Assembly (NCBI GenBank): GCA_964416305.1 | Contig: CAYQDM010000012.1 | Coordinates: 48,841-112,840, forward strand | DNA length: 64,000 nucleotides | Reading direction: 5' to 3' | DNA from: Acidaminobacter sp964416305 | GTDB taxonomy: Bacteria; Bacillota; Clostridia; Peptostreptococcales; Acidaminobacteraceae | Shown: positions 25,044-34,020 of the stretch, piece after piece | Layout: each line of letters begins with the position of its first letter | How positions within the stretch are numbered: the first letter of the stretch is position 1 | The notes under the pieces: generated by a model | Told to the model about the DNA's origin: nothing | Databases searched by the model: none | The model's input: only the letters and a program-made list of their open reading frames with translations | Made by a program: the position numbers and the translations under genes

Positions 25044-26561
25044 ATGAAAATGATTTTGGACGGTCGCAATCTCACTCTGGAAGAGGCTTACAGGATTTCA
25101 ACCGGCAATGTTCAGCTTGAGATTGCCGGCGAAACCATTGAGCAGCTTCAAAAGACCAGAGATCTGGTCTATAGGCTGGCTGACAGTGATGTACCAATTT
25201 ATGGGTTCACCGTGGGTGTAGGCTGGAACAAAGATAAGCATGTCTTTGGCAGTTATTTTGAGCAATATAACCGGAACCTGATTTATGCCCATTGCTGTTC
25301 AATTGGACCAGCGCTTTCAGAAGAGAAGGTACGTGCGGTATTGTTGGCGCGTCTGAATACACTATTAAGCGCCAGAACCGGCATTCAACTCGAAATTGTG
25401 GATATGTACAAAGAATTCCTGAACCGTGGCATTCATCCTGTCATTCCTGCCAGAGGCAGTGTTGGTGAAGGCGATATTGTCAATTTGTCCCATGTGGGAC
25501 TGGCAATGATTGGTGAAGGGGATGTATTCTATAAAGGCAGCCGGGTGGCAGCCATGGAAGCACTTGACGCTGAGGGACTGAAGCCTATAGTTCTCGGACC
25601 TAAGGACGGTCTCTCCATTGTCTCTTCCAATGCCCTCGCCGCAGGAACCGGTGCTTTGGCATTTGAAAAAGCCAAGCGTCTCGTCGAAGTGGCCAATGCC
25701 GTCTATGCGCTGTCCGTGGAAGGCCTGGATGGGAACATCACGCCGCTTCGGCCCGAACCGAACGCAGCCAGAAGAATGAAATCCCAAATCCTATGTGCTG
25801 AGGGTATGCGAAAACTCCTGGATGGCAGTTATCTTGAAAAGAAGGGTATTACAAAAACCCTGCAAGACCCGCTCGGATTCCGCTGTGCCTCCGCAATCAA
25901 CGGAACGGTTCTGGATGCTCTTGACTATATTCGAGAATTGCTGACTATTCAGCTTAACGCCACAGATGACAATCCATGTATTATTCTTGAAAACGAAGAA
26001 ATTATCTCTTGCTGTAACTTTGAAATCACCAATTGGGTGCTTGGATTTGAAATGCTGGGACAGGCAGTGGCGCATCTGGCCAGGAGTGCCTGCCACAGAA
26101 CAATTAAACTGTCCACGCCTCAGTTCACAAACTTGTCCAGATTTTTAAGCCCGCGCGAAGGTGAAGTCCAGGCTTATCAAACGATTCAAAAGCCGTTTAC
26201 TTCTTTGGACGGCGAGATCCGCCATCTGATGAATCCTGCCAATACGGATTACTTCTCTGTTGCTGGAGACATTGAAGACCATGCGACCAATGCGCCTTAC
26301 GTCATTGAAAAGACAGAGAAAATTATTGACAACGCCTTTTATATTTTAGGTATTGAGGCGATACATGCAGCACAGGCTGTCGATCTGAGAGTTGATATTG
26401 AGATGGGCAAGGGATCCAAATTACTTTACGATGCAATTCGTGCCAAAGTGCCATTCTTGTCAATAGACAGGCCGCTGACGCCAGATATTCAGGCAGCTTA
26501 TGAAGTTCTTAAGAGTGATGCGCTTCTCGATGGGCTGAGAACCATTGCGGGAGAGATCTAG
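25044..26561 (+). CDS. MIO-less histidine ammonia-lyase homologue, possible ergothionase
   Basis: A 505-residue protein alignable over its length with aromatic amino-acid lyases: catalytic-loop Tyr53 in IYGFTVGVG, SIVSSNALAAGTGAL, LQDPLGFRC, QLNATDDNPCI. The cofactor-forming segment, normally GSVGASGDLxPLSH, here reads GSVGEGDIVNLSH (138-150), one residue shorter and without Ala-Ser-Gly, so the MIO electrophile cannot form. A lyase acting on a substrate whose leaving group is already quaternary, such as the trimethylammonium of ergothioneine, would not need it, and ergothionase is known to be a MIO-less member of this family. The upstream quaternary-amine transporter agrees. A different betaine lyase or an inactive relative remains possible. 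Confidence 0.7.
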   Translation: MKMILDGRNLTLEEAYRISTGNVQLEIAGETIEQLQKTRDLVYRLADSDVPIYGFTVGVGWNKDKHVFGSYFEQYNRNLIYAHCCSIGPALSEEKVRAVLLARLNTLLSARTGIQLEIVDMYKEFLNRGIHPVIPARGSVGEGDIVNLSHVGLAMIGEGDVFYKGSRVAAMEALDAEGLKPIVLGPKDGLSIVSSNALAAGTGALAFEKAKRLVEVANAVYALSVEGLDGNITPLRPEPNAARRMKSQILCAEGMRKLLDGSYLEKKGITKTLQDPLGFRCASAINGTVLDALDYIRELLTIQLNATDDNPCIILENEEIISCCNFEITNWVLGFEMLGQAVAHLARSACHRTIKLSTPQFTNLSRFLSPREGEVQAYQTIQKPFTSLDGEIRHLMNPANTDYFSVAGDIEDHATNAPYVIEKTEKIIDNAFYILGIEAIHAAQAVDLRVDIEMGKGSKLLYDAIRAKVPFLSIDRPLTPDIQAAYEVLKSDALLDGLRTIAGEI

Positions 26562-26623
26562 GTTGTAGCTCTTAGACGCGCTGCGGCGGTATTAATCGTC
26601 TTCAAATTTTAAATCAAAGTAAG

Positions 26624-26679
26624 AAAGGACGACCTAAGTGTTCGAGCTCTCTCGATGCACTAAGGTCGTCCTTTTTTTC
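26624..26679 (+). terminator. terminator after lyase-like gene
   Basis: A 17-base stem starting AAAGGACGACCT, with one mismatch and an inner TCGAG/CTCGA stem, is followed by seven T residues. It separates the lyase gene from the convergent regulator gene. Confidence 0.88.
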
Positions 26680-26683
26680 TCCC

Positions 26684-29600
26684 TTAATTAAAGTGACTGC
26701 ATTCTCCGCAGATGCCGTGAATATCCTGGAGAACCTTCTTTTCGTAAGTGAAACTATCGTTGTCAGTAAAGTAGCGTATGGCGGCTTTGCAGTAGCTGTT
26801 GTTATCAAAATTTAGATAATTGCTTAATATTTTCGAGGGCTTAGTGTGCCGGGCCAGGCTGCAGAGCTCAGCTTTTACCCGCAGCATTAACCCGGTTTCA
26901 TAGACTCGTCCGATCAGTATGACTTGATCGTCAGCTTTCTTGAGATACTCCAGGCAGCGCTTATAATTGCCTTCCCGATAGCTGATCAGCGCCCAGTAAG
27001 CATAAGCGGGGACTTGCCCCCATTTGAAATCCAGGTGGTCATAGAAATCAACAGCTCTGTTTAGATTTTCTGCGGCCTCAACCATTCTATCGGCATCATA
27101 GAGGGCAATGCCTTTTCCGCATAAGATGAGCGGCAAATGGCTGATAAAACCTTGGTCGACACAGATTTTCTCAGCCTTGAGATACCAGCTCAATGCGCTG
27201 TCAGTGTCATTTTGCAGACGTCTGCTCTCGCCGAGATAATAATAGGACGCGACGAGATTCAAAGCGTAGGGTTCTCGATACTCAGATCTGATGAAAATTT
27301 CAGCGGCGCTCATCAGGAGTTCTTCACCGTGTTTAAAACGGTTCATCAGCAGCATGAGATAGCCCTTCAGGCGGATGAGTACGCCGAGCTCGCCTTTATC
27401 GGCATGATTTTTAAAAATTTGAAAGGCTTGATTGACATAGGTTTCCATTAACTGAATCCGGCGTTGATTGATGCAGTGAAAGATTAATTGAAGGTAGCCT
27501 TTGTACACAAAATCCATCAAATTCAGTTTTTGAGCAAGACTAATCATGGTCTGAGTCAGTGAATAGCCCAGATCCACATCTCCTTTGATCAGATGGTAAC
27601 GACTGATCATGTTGAGATATTCTATCTGGATCAGACCTTGAGTGTCTGTTTCAGGTACAGTTTTCATCAGTATATCAATTCTTTCAATTTCCCGTTCAAT
27701 AAAGGACGTGTTATAATCCTGACGACTATGCATTCTGAGGATTGCCTGGTCTCGAATCCGAGGGAAGAGTTCGTGACTGAGCTCCAGGTAGTCGAATAGA
27801 TTCAGGATTCTGTACTGCAGCTGGGAGCGTTTGTCGCCGCTTCTTTCGAAATGATAGATTAATTTTGGATATATAAGTCGGTCCGAAGGTTTGTCGGTAA
27901 GCTGATCACGGAAATACTCCCCGATACGCTTATGAAGAAGCCGTCGTTTTGTGGCACTCTGCCCTTCATAAATGAACTCCTTCAATTTCTGGTGGGAAAA
28001 GGTGTACTGCAGTTCATTGGTATCAAGGGGTACTTCTCGGATCATATCGCTCTGAATAAGTTCTTCAGCAATGTCCAGCAGGACGAGGTCGTCCTTTCCG
28101 GTAAGCGCAGATAGGTCTTCCCATGAGATCATTTCAGGAAATATGGAGAGCAGCTCCGCTATCTTTTTGGCTTCTTCACTTAATCGGTTGAAACGGGAAC
28201 TAAAGATATGGCGAATTTTCTGGGGAAGCTCTTTGAAAGATTTATGTCCTTGCAGACACTTGAGGATTTCTGTCAAGTAAAGAGCGTTACCCTCTGATTC
28301 AGAATAAATCATGGTTTGAGTTTGAGAATCAAGAGGCATGCCCTCTAGATAGGCTGAAATAAACTGATCTGTTTCATCCTTTGAGAATCGCTGAAGCTCA
28401 ATATGATCAAAGTTCTTCAGACGCCTTGGATTGGAAGCTGTATACCAGGCGACATCAGCGCTTGAGGACCGCATTGTGGTGATAAACAACACATCTCTTC
28501 CGGTGCCTGACTCTGAAGCCAGACGCTCCAGAATCTCAAGGCTCCATTCGTCCAGCCACTGAATATCTTCAAGGCAGATTATTATTGGACCATGTTCCCG
28601 AATTTGCGAAATGAGTTCCACGAGCCCTCTCAGAATAGCCGAAAAATAAAGGGGATCCTGTCTGTCAATCATAGCAGATGCCGGACTGTTGTCTGGCTGC
28701 ATAAAAGGTGGGAAGGCTTTCGACAAAATGTCCATGTAGACCCCATCAGGCTTAAGGTCACTTTGCTCAAGCAAGTCGCCCAATCTCATCACCAGGGGAT
28801 GCCAAGCGCTTAGCCGATGGTTTTCATCACCTTCATGACAAGTGGCTTCAATAACTCGGCAGCCCAATCCCTCTGATAATTCGGAGAATTTTCTCAACAG
28901 TGTTGTTTTGCCGACACCTGCTTCGCCTGAGATCAGTACGAGACCGGATTGCTGTTGTTCCGCAACATTTTGGCGGATCTGATTCAGCCTCTCCATTTCA
29001 TCCCCTCGGCCAATGAAGTGGGCCAGGGACGGAAGTGTGTTCTTATTGACGGTCCTTCGCTTTCCTAAAACACTCTTAAAAAGCTGAACAGTTTCAGGTT
29101 CAGGTTGAAGTGAAAGTTCAGCATCAAGAACTTTTTCAAGTTGATTATAGAGTTCAATGCTGCGGCTGATTTGGTTTGCTTTTTCATAATGCAGCATCAG
29201 AGCCCTTACAGAGGCTTCATCATATGGGTCGAGCCGGATCAGGCGTTTGTAAAGAAATTCCGGATTTCCTCCGGTTTTCATTACTTCACCAAGTTTTTCC
29301 TTAATCTCGCCGACTGTCTGTTCTCGAAAAGCGTCCCGAGTAAAGGAAATCCATTCGTCAAAGGCTGGGATATCTTTTACGATAAAATCCTGAAGAAATT
29401 CTTGATCTTTATTGACCGCTGTCATCAGATCGGATTCGAACTGGATCTGTTCTGAGAGTGCAATCATTCGCTGCCCAAGATTTTCAAACACTTGAAATCC
29501 AAAGGCCTGTCGGATGGAATAAAGAGCATTTCGAAGGTTCTTGCGGGCATTTTCTTCCGGCTCATCCGGCCAGAACACCGTCATGAGTCTGAAGCGGTCT

Positions 29601-29719
29601 ACCGTTTTGTGATAGACTGCGTAATAAAAAACCGCTTCGGCCTTTTGATATTTAAATGAAATTGTCTTGTCGTTCAATGTGACGCTGGGAATCCCTAGAA
29701 AATTGACTTTGACCTTCAT
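26684..29719 (-). CDS. large BTAD/AAA/TPR transcriptional regulator
   Basis: A 1011-residue regulator of the SARP/LAL-like type. The N-terminus (about 1-95) looks like a winged-helix DNA-binding domain (LGIPSVTLNDKTISF, RKNLRNALYSIRQAF), followed by a bacterial transcriptional activation domain (about 100-245), an AAA-type ATPase domain from about 255 (Walker A GEAGVGKTTLL, Walker B IIICLEDIQWLDEW), and TPR-like helices from about 620 to the end. The C-terminus has CGEC. Such proteins activate nearby catabolic genes when bound to a signal. It converges on the lyase/transporter locus and is its best candidate regulator. The ATG follows AAGGAGAAG. Confidence 0.82.
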   Translation of the reverse strand: MKVKVNFLGIPSVTLNDKTISFKYQKAEAVFYYAVYHKTVDRFRLMTVFWPDEPEENARKNLRNALYSIRQAFGFQVFENLGQRMIALSEQIQFESDLMTAVNKDQEFLQDFIVKDIPAFDEWISFTRDAFREQTVGEIKEKLGEVMKTGGNPEFLYKRLIRLDPYDEASVRALMLHYEKANQISRSIELYNQLEKVLDAELSLQPEPETVQLFKSVLGKRRTVNKNTLPSLAHFIGRGDEMERLNQIRQNVAEQQQSGLVLISGEAGVGKTTLLRKFSELSEGLGCRVIEATCHEGDENHRLSAWHPLVMRLGDLLEQSDLKPDGVYMDILSKAFPPFMQPDNSPASAMIDRQDPLYFSAILRGLVELISQIREHGPIIICLEDIQWLDEWSLEILERLASESGTGRDVLFITTMRSSSADVAWYTASNPRRLKNFDHIELQRFSKDETDQFISAYLEGMPLDSQTQTMIYSESEGNALYLTEILKCLQGHKSFKELPQKIRHIFSSRFNRLSEEAKKIAELLSIFPEMISWEDLSALTGKDDLVLLDIAEELIQSDMIREVPLDTNELQYTFSHQKLKEFIYEGQSATKRRLLHKRIGEYFRDQLTDKPSDRLIYPKLIYHFERSGDKRSQLQYRILNLFDYLELSHELFPRIRDQAILRMHSRQDYNTSFIEREIERIDILMKTVPETDTQGLIQIEYLNMISRYHLIKGDVDLGYSLTQTMISLAQKLNLMDFVYKGYLQLIFHCINQRRIQLMETYVNQAFQIFKNHADKGELGVLIRLKGYLMLLMNRFKHGEELLMSAAEIFIRSEYREPYALNLVASYYYLGESRRLQNDTDSALSWYLKAEKICVDQGFISHLPLILCGKGIALYDADRMVEAAENLNRAVDFYDHLDFKWGQVPAYAYWALISYREGNYKRCLEYLKKADDQVILIGRVYETGLMLRVKAELCSLARHTKPSKILSNYLNFDNNSYCKAAIRYFTDNDSFTYEKKVLQDIHGICGECSHFN

Positions 29720-29850
29720 GGATTTCTTCTCCTTAAATGTGGCTGAAGCCTTTAAAACATGGGGATGCAGTCTCTCTTATACTATACCATATGGCAGGTG
29801 TAAGGAGTAGAAACATGAGGTTGAAAGCGGCTATAGAATTGAAAATTGGA

Positions 29851-29994
29851 GGAAGCCGGTGTGGAAGGAAGCCGGTGTGGAAGGAAGCCGGTGTGGAAGG
29901 AAGCCGGTGTGGAAGAAAGCCGGTGTGGAAGGAAGACGGTGTGGAAGGAAGCCGGTGTGGAAGGAAGACGGTGTGGAAGGAAGCCGGTGTCGGA
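29851..29994. repeat. 16-bp tandem repeat, about nine copies
   Basis: GGAAGCCGGTGTGGAA and its variants (GGAAGACGG, GAAAGCCGG) repeat with a strict 16-base period from 29851, the ninth unit turning into GGAAGCCGGTGTCGGACACC. Because 16 is not a multiple of three, the open frames across it are not credible genes. It lies about 130 bases upstream of the start codon of the large regulator, read on the minus strand. Confidence 0.92.
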
Positions 29995-30019
29995 CACCGC
30001 CTTCCTCCAGTCGAAGCTT

Positions 30020-30048
30020 GGAAGCCGGTTTCCCAGGAACCGTCTTCC
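30020..30048. repeat. inverted repeat related to the tandem unit
   Basis: GGAAGCCGGTT and AACCGTCTTCC face each other around seven bases. Together with GCCGGTGTCGGACACCG at 29983-29999 this shows that the tandem unit equals one arm of a palindrome, suggesting the array grew from a palindromic element. Confidence 0.65.
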
Positions 30049-30055
30049 AAAAGGA

Positions 30056-30110
30056 AAATCCCCCATAACCAACAGGCCGCCGGCCTGTTGGTTATGGGGG
30101 ATTTTTTCCT
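30056..30110 (-). terminator. perfect 23-bp hairpin downstream of katG
   Basis: Arms at 30056-30078 and 30082-30104 (AAATCCCCCATAACC and complement) are perfect over 23 bases with a three-base loop. T runs flank it on both strands, so it can end katG transcription from the right. It differs from the hairpin at 15313 by compensating changes in both arms. Confidence 0.8.
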
Positions 30111-30114
30111 TGTA

Positions 30115-30207
30115 AGTGTCATTCCACTGAGAATGATTTTCGCAAGCTCTGGAACCAAATCAATGTTAGTGACAGGCACTCACTCGATTTTTGTCCGCGT
30201 CACCAAC
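30115..30207 (+). repeat. composite interspersed repeat, copy 4
   Basis: The core (CACTGAGAATGATTTTCGC then AAGCTCTGGAACCAA) follows the hairpin at 30056 exactly as in copy 3. A variant tail with GTGACAGGCACTC and one standard TTGTCCGCGTCACCAA (30191-30206) follow. It ends nine bases from the katG stop codon. Confidence 0.88.
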
Positions 30208-30215
30208 TTCACAAT

Positions 30216-32399
30216 TTAAAATAGATCCGCATTCATCACCTTATTCCACGCCGCAACGAAATCCTCAACAAACTTCTGTTTCGCATCTTCGCTGGCATAA
30301 ACCTCCGCTATGGCCCGCAGTTCGGAGTTCGAGCCAAAGATCAGATCGACCCGGGTAGCGGTCCACTTGGTCTCGCCGGTTTTTCTGTCAGAACCCACGA
30401 AGAGATCTGCATCTTCGGTCATAGGTTTCCACTGAGTGCTCATGTCGAGAAGGTTGACAAAGTAGTCATTGGTCAGCTGCTCAGGGCGTTTGGTGAAGAC
30501 GCCGTGCGGCGCTTTTTTATAGTTGGCGTTTAGAACCCGCATGCCGCCCACAAGGACGGTCATTTCCGGTGCAGTAAGACCCAGAAGCTGGGACTTGTCC
30601 ACCAGGAGCTCTTCAGCTGAGACTGCATATTTGGCTTTGGTGAAGTTGCGGAATCCATCGGCTAAAGGTTCGAGCACTGAGAAGGACGAGACGTCAGTTT
30701 GCTCAAGGGTGGCGTCGTTGCGGCCTGGGGTGAATGGCACCGCAACCTCAAAGCCGCCGTCTTTAGCAGCCTTCTCGATGGCCGCACAGCCGCCCAGAAC
30801 GATCAGGTCGGCCAGCGCAACCTTCTTGCCGCTCTGAGTGTCATTAAAGTCCGCTTGGACCTTCTCGAGCACACCGAGAACCTTTTGAAGCTGGGCCGGT
30901 TGGTTGGCCTCCCAGTTAAGCTGAGGCTCCAGGCGGATGCGGGCGCCATTCGCTCCGCCGCGCTTGTCCGAGCCTCGGAAGGTGGAAGCGGAGGACCAAG
31001 CCGTATAGACCAGCTCGGACACAGAGAGGCCGGTGTCAAGAAGTGCCGCCTTCAGCCTCGCGATATCCGCTTCATCAACCAGCTCAAAATCCACAGGCGG
31101 AACAGGATCCTGCCAGATCAGATCTTCAGCCGGAACTTCTTTGCCCAGGTAACGGGCTTTTGGACCCATATCCCGGTGAGTCAGCTTGAACCAGGCACGA
31201 GCGAAGGCATCCTCGAACTCTTCAGGATTTTCCATGTAGTGTCGGGAAATTTTGGCGTAGGTTGGATCCATGCGAAGGGCCAGGTCTGCCGTGGTCATCA
31301 CAGGCGCGTGGCGTTTGTTTGGATCGTGGGCATCCGGAACCGTGGTTTTGGCTTCAGGATCAGTAGGAATCCACTGCCATGCGCCTGCGGGGCTCTTGAC
31401 GAGATCCCAGTCATATTTGAACAGGGTCTCAAAATAACTGTTGTCCCAGTGGGTTGGGGTTGGCGTCCAGGCGCCTTCTATACCGCTGGTGATGGTGTCA
31501 CCGCCCTTGCCGCTGCCAAAGGAGTTTTTCCAGCCCAGGCCCATATCCTCAATAGACGCCGCTTCCGGCTCAGGTCCCATGTGCGTGGCGCTGCCGGCAC
31601 CGTGGCACTTCCCAAAGGTGTGGCCCCCGGCGATCAGCGCGACGGTTTCTTCATCATTCATAGCCATGCGGGCGAAAGTTTCGCGAATGTCCTTGGCAGA
31701 GCCCAGAGCCGTTGGCTGGCCGTTTGGTCCTTCAGGATTGACGTAGATGAGGCCCATCTGAACCGCAGCCAGCGGATTTTCGAGGTTCCGGCCGTCGGAG
31801 TAGCGCTTGTCGCCCAGCCATTCGCTTTCTTTGCCCCAATAGGTATCTTCCTCAGGTTCCCAGATGTCTTCCCGTCCGCCTCCGAAGCCAAAAGTTTTGA
31901 AGCCCATGGATTCGAGGGCGCAGTTACCTGCCAGGATCATCAGGTCCGCCCAGGAAATGCTTTTTCCATATTTCTGCTTGACCGGCCATAGTAAGCGCCG
32001 TGCTTTGTCCAGGTTTCCATTGTCAGGCCAGCTGTTGAGAGGCGCAAAACGCTGGTTGCCTGTGCCCCCGCCGCCGCGGCCGTCGCCCATGCGGTGTGTA
32101 CCGGCGCTGTGCCACGCCATGCGGATCATGAGTGGGCCGTAGTGGCCATAGTCGGCCGGCCACCAGTCCTGGGAATCTCTAAACAGGTCGTACAGATCTT
32201 TTTTAATCGCGTCGAGATCGAGCTTTTTGAAGGCCTCCGCATAGTTGAAGTCGCTGCCCAAAGGGTTTCTTGCCTTACAGTTCTGATGGAGGATTTTAAG
32301 GTTCAACTGGTTTGGCCACCAGTCGCGATTGGTTGTGCCGCCGCCAGCAGTCGAATGCTTTGTCATGCCTGTTACCGGACATTTACCGTTCTCACTCAT
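30216..32399 (-). CDS. katG: catalase-peroxidase KatG
   Basis: A 727-residue haem enzyme that removes hydrogen peroxide by catalase and peroxidase reactions in the cytoplasm. The distal site is Arg93, Trp96 and His97 in MIRMAWHSAGTHR. The Met-Tyr-Trp adduct partners are seen in GLIYVNPEGP and ARMAMNDEET, and the proximal His in LIAGGHTFGKCHG. The inactive C-terminal duplicate domain is present (about 420-727), so the protein is full length. It starts after GGAGGTCC. KatG in an anaerobe points to defence against occasional oxygen exposure. A TATAAAAT sequence lies about 40 bases upstream on the minus strand. Confidence 0.97.
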   Translation of the reverse strand: MSENGKCPVTGMTKHSTAGGGTTNRDWWPNQLNLKILHQNCKARNPLGSDFNYAEAFKKLDLDAIKKDLYDLFRDSQDWWPADYGHYGPLMIRMAWHSAGTHRMGDGRGGGGTGNQRFAPLNSWPDNGNLDKARRLLWPVKQKYGKSISWADLMILAGNCALESMGFKTFGFGGGREDIWEPEEDTYWGKESEWLGDKRYSDGRNLENPLAAVQMGLIYVNPEGPNGQPTALGSAKDIRETFARMAMNDEETVALIAGGHTFGKCHGAGSATHMGPEPEAASIEDMGLGWKNSFGSGKGGDTITSGIEGAWTPTPTHWDNSYFETLFKYDWDLVKSPAGAWQWIPTDPEAKTTVPDAHDPNKRHAPVMTTADLALRMDPTYAKISRHYMENPEEFEDAFARAWFKLTHRDMGPKARYLGKEVPAEDLIWQDPVPPVDFELVDEADIARLKAALLDTGLSVSELVYTAWSSASTFRGSDKRGGANGARIRLEPQLNWEANQPAQLQKVLGVLEKVQADFNDTQSGKKVALADLIVLGGCAAIEKAAKDGGFEVAVPFTPGRNDATLEQTDVSSFSVLEPLADGFRNFTKAKYAVSAEELLVDKSQLLGLTAPEMTVLVGGMRVLNANYKKAPHGVFTKRPEQLTNDYFVNLLDMSTQWKPMTEDADLFVGSDRKTGETKWTATRVDLIFGSNSELRAIAEVYASEDAKQKFVEDFVAAWNKVMNADLF

Positions 32400-32898
32400 T
32401 TTTGGACCTCCTTCAATTGAATTTGAATTGCTCTAATTTTATACCCAAATCAACCGCTGATTAACCTGAGAATATGGATGCTGTGGACGGTGGCTGACCA
32501 AGGGAAGTGATTTTTATGGAAAACGGGGGATTAAGCAGACAAGATGGATTGTTGAACGTACTTAAAATAAAAACATAAAAATAAAAATCGAAAATCAAAA
32601 CATAAATGTGACCAATTCGTGTTTCGGAAATTGATATCAAAATTCATTTAAAAGAGTTAACTTTTAATTTTTCACCAAGTCCAGGACCGTATTTCCTGCC
32701 GTTTAAGCGACCTTAGAGGCTCTGGTCAGGATTCTCATGAAAGCACTTCATCAAGATAAAAAAAGTGACACGATTCGTGACCAAAATTTACAAAATTGAT
32801 AGCAAGTTAACGTAAAAAGCGGTATTATTATTCAAAGAGTTTAAATGATCAGAGGCTTCTCAATAAAAATCCACACTTACAAGGAGGCGTTCAAGTTT
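32400..32898. promoter_or_regulatory. divergent control region between katG and the Yip1-like operon
   Basis: This 499-base AT-rich gap contains no gene. Next to katG, on the minus strand, is TTAATC-17 bp-TAAAAT within TTGATTTGGGTATAAAAT. Two related motifs occur: GTGACCAATTCGTG (32608-32621) and GTGACACGATTCGTG (32765-32779, containing the palindrome CACGATTCGTG), which may be operator copies. Toward 32899 a TATTAT (32823) could be a -10. None of these could be tied to a known regulator. Confidence 0.4.
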
Positions 32899-33453
32899 AT
32901 GGAGCAAGCAAAAACCAGGCCCATCTCAACTATTTTTGGCATGATGATCAGCCCGGGGCCAACAGTCAAAAAAGCTTTGTCCGGCAGGCAATGGTATTTG
33001 GGCCTGATCGTGTCCACCCTCGCGTTTGCGCTTTTTTTCCTGCAAACGGGTCTTGACCTGTACAAGACCGGTCAGAAGGGGTTTGGCTTCGTTGCGCTCA
33101 GCGCTGCAACCGGGGCAGTATACGGTCTGCTGGTCATCCCGGTTCTCGGCGTTTTGGTCTGGGCCATTTTGAAATTGGTTAAGACGGACAAAAGCCTTAA
33201 ATGGGCCATCTCCTCATTTTGCCTCAGCTACAGCGGCGCGCTGATTTACGGTTTGATTGGCGTCGCGTTTTCCCTGATTCTCGGCTGGAAAACTTCCATG
33301 GCCTTTGGGGTGACGGGGGTTTTTTGGGCTATAGGACCTATGATGGTCGGGCTTCGAGAAATGAGCGGCGGCAAGACAGGCCTTGGCGTCATACTGGCGA
33401 CACTGGTGGGCAGCTTCGTCCTGTTAAGTTGGGCGCTGCTCGGCAACTATTAG
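32899..33453 (+). CDS. Yip1-like multi-spanning membrane protein
   Basis: The ATG at 32899 after AAGGAGGCG is preferred over 32845. The 184-residue product starts with a soluble segment containing MMISPGPTVKKAL, a pattern typical of bacterial Yip1-domain proteins, followed by five hydrophobic helices. Bacterial Yip1 proteins have no defined role. It is the first of four closely packed genes that end at 37824 and probably act together in the membrane. Confidence 0.65.
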   Translation: MEQAKTRPISTIFGMMISPGPTVKKALSGRQWYLGLIVSTLAFALFFLQTGLDLYKTGQKGFGFVALSAATGAVYGLLVIPVLGVLVWAILKLVKTDKSLKWAISSFCLSYSGALIYGLIGVAFSLILGWKTSMAFGVTGVFWAIGPMMVGLREMSGGKTGLGVILATLVGSFVLLSWALLGNY

Positions 33454-33456
33454 GGG

Positions 33457-34020
33457 GTGAAGGCTTTGACTAGTATCGATGATGGCAGATTATTAAGAAA
33501 CTGGATCCGTCGCCTGTGCTTCATCACCTTTGGCATATGCGCTTTCACCAACCCGCTTGAACCGTTTTCTCCTTACAACCTGGTCTTCGGCGCGCTGTTT
33601 GGTCTTTTCTTTGGCTGGCTTTTCAAGCGGTTCCTCTATCTGTTCTTGGCCGCCGTGAACGGTCCGGTGAAGAAGGAATGGGGCAAAAAAGTTATGCGCT
33701 ATCCTGTTGAGATGGGGATGCTTTTTCTGGTCCCTTTTGCAGTGATGCTGGCTCTTGCGACATTTGTACTCAAGTGGCAAAGCGCCGCGTCGTTTATCAG
33801 CGCAGGGATGATGGCCGCCGGCACCGCGACCGCCATTGAAGTCGGCCGCCTCAGAGGCAAGTCCATGATCCGAAACACGATTGCGACTTCAGGTGTATCC
33901 TTTTTATTCAGCTTTATCTGGACCTACGCACAGCCGTTCTTGTTCCGAGCGCCTGGCCTCATAGAAGGCGGGATCACCTTTGTGCGTTCATTGCTTTCCG
34001 GAGGAGGTGGCTTGTCTTGA
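33457..34020 (+). CDS. four-helix membrane protein, unknown
   Basis: About 187 residues with hydrophobic helices near 15-35, 40-60, 85-105 and 135-155 and no recognised family. The start is uncertain: GTG at 33457 or TTG at 33466, the latter being better spaced from GGGGGTGA. It begins four bases after the Yip1-like gene and overlaps the start of the next gene, so translation is coupled across the operon. Confidence 0.6.
   Translation: MKALTSIDDGRLLRNWIRRLCFITFGICAFTNPLEPFSPYNLVFGALFGLFFGWLFKRFLYLFLAAVNGPVKKEWGKKVMRYPVEMGMLFLVPFAVMLALATFVLKWQSAASFISAGMMAAGTATAIEVGRLRGKSMIRNTIATSGVSFLFSFIWTYAQPFLFRAPGLIEGGITFVRSLLSGGGGLS

Noticed and set aside
25044..26561. Ordinary histidine ammonia-lyase of a hut operon
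   Set aside because: The Ala-Ser-Gly triad that forms the MIO cofactor is absent and no hutU, hutI or hutG gene is nearby.
29737..30219. Open frames across the 16-bp tandem array as a repeat protein
   Set aside because: The period is not a multiple of three, several frames are open at once for trivial reasons, and no ribosome site or signal sequence is present.
30699..31991. A 430-codon frame opposite katG
   Set aside because: Antisense shadow of a conserved catalase-peroxidase; no motif or ribosome site supports it.
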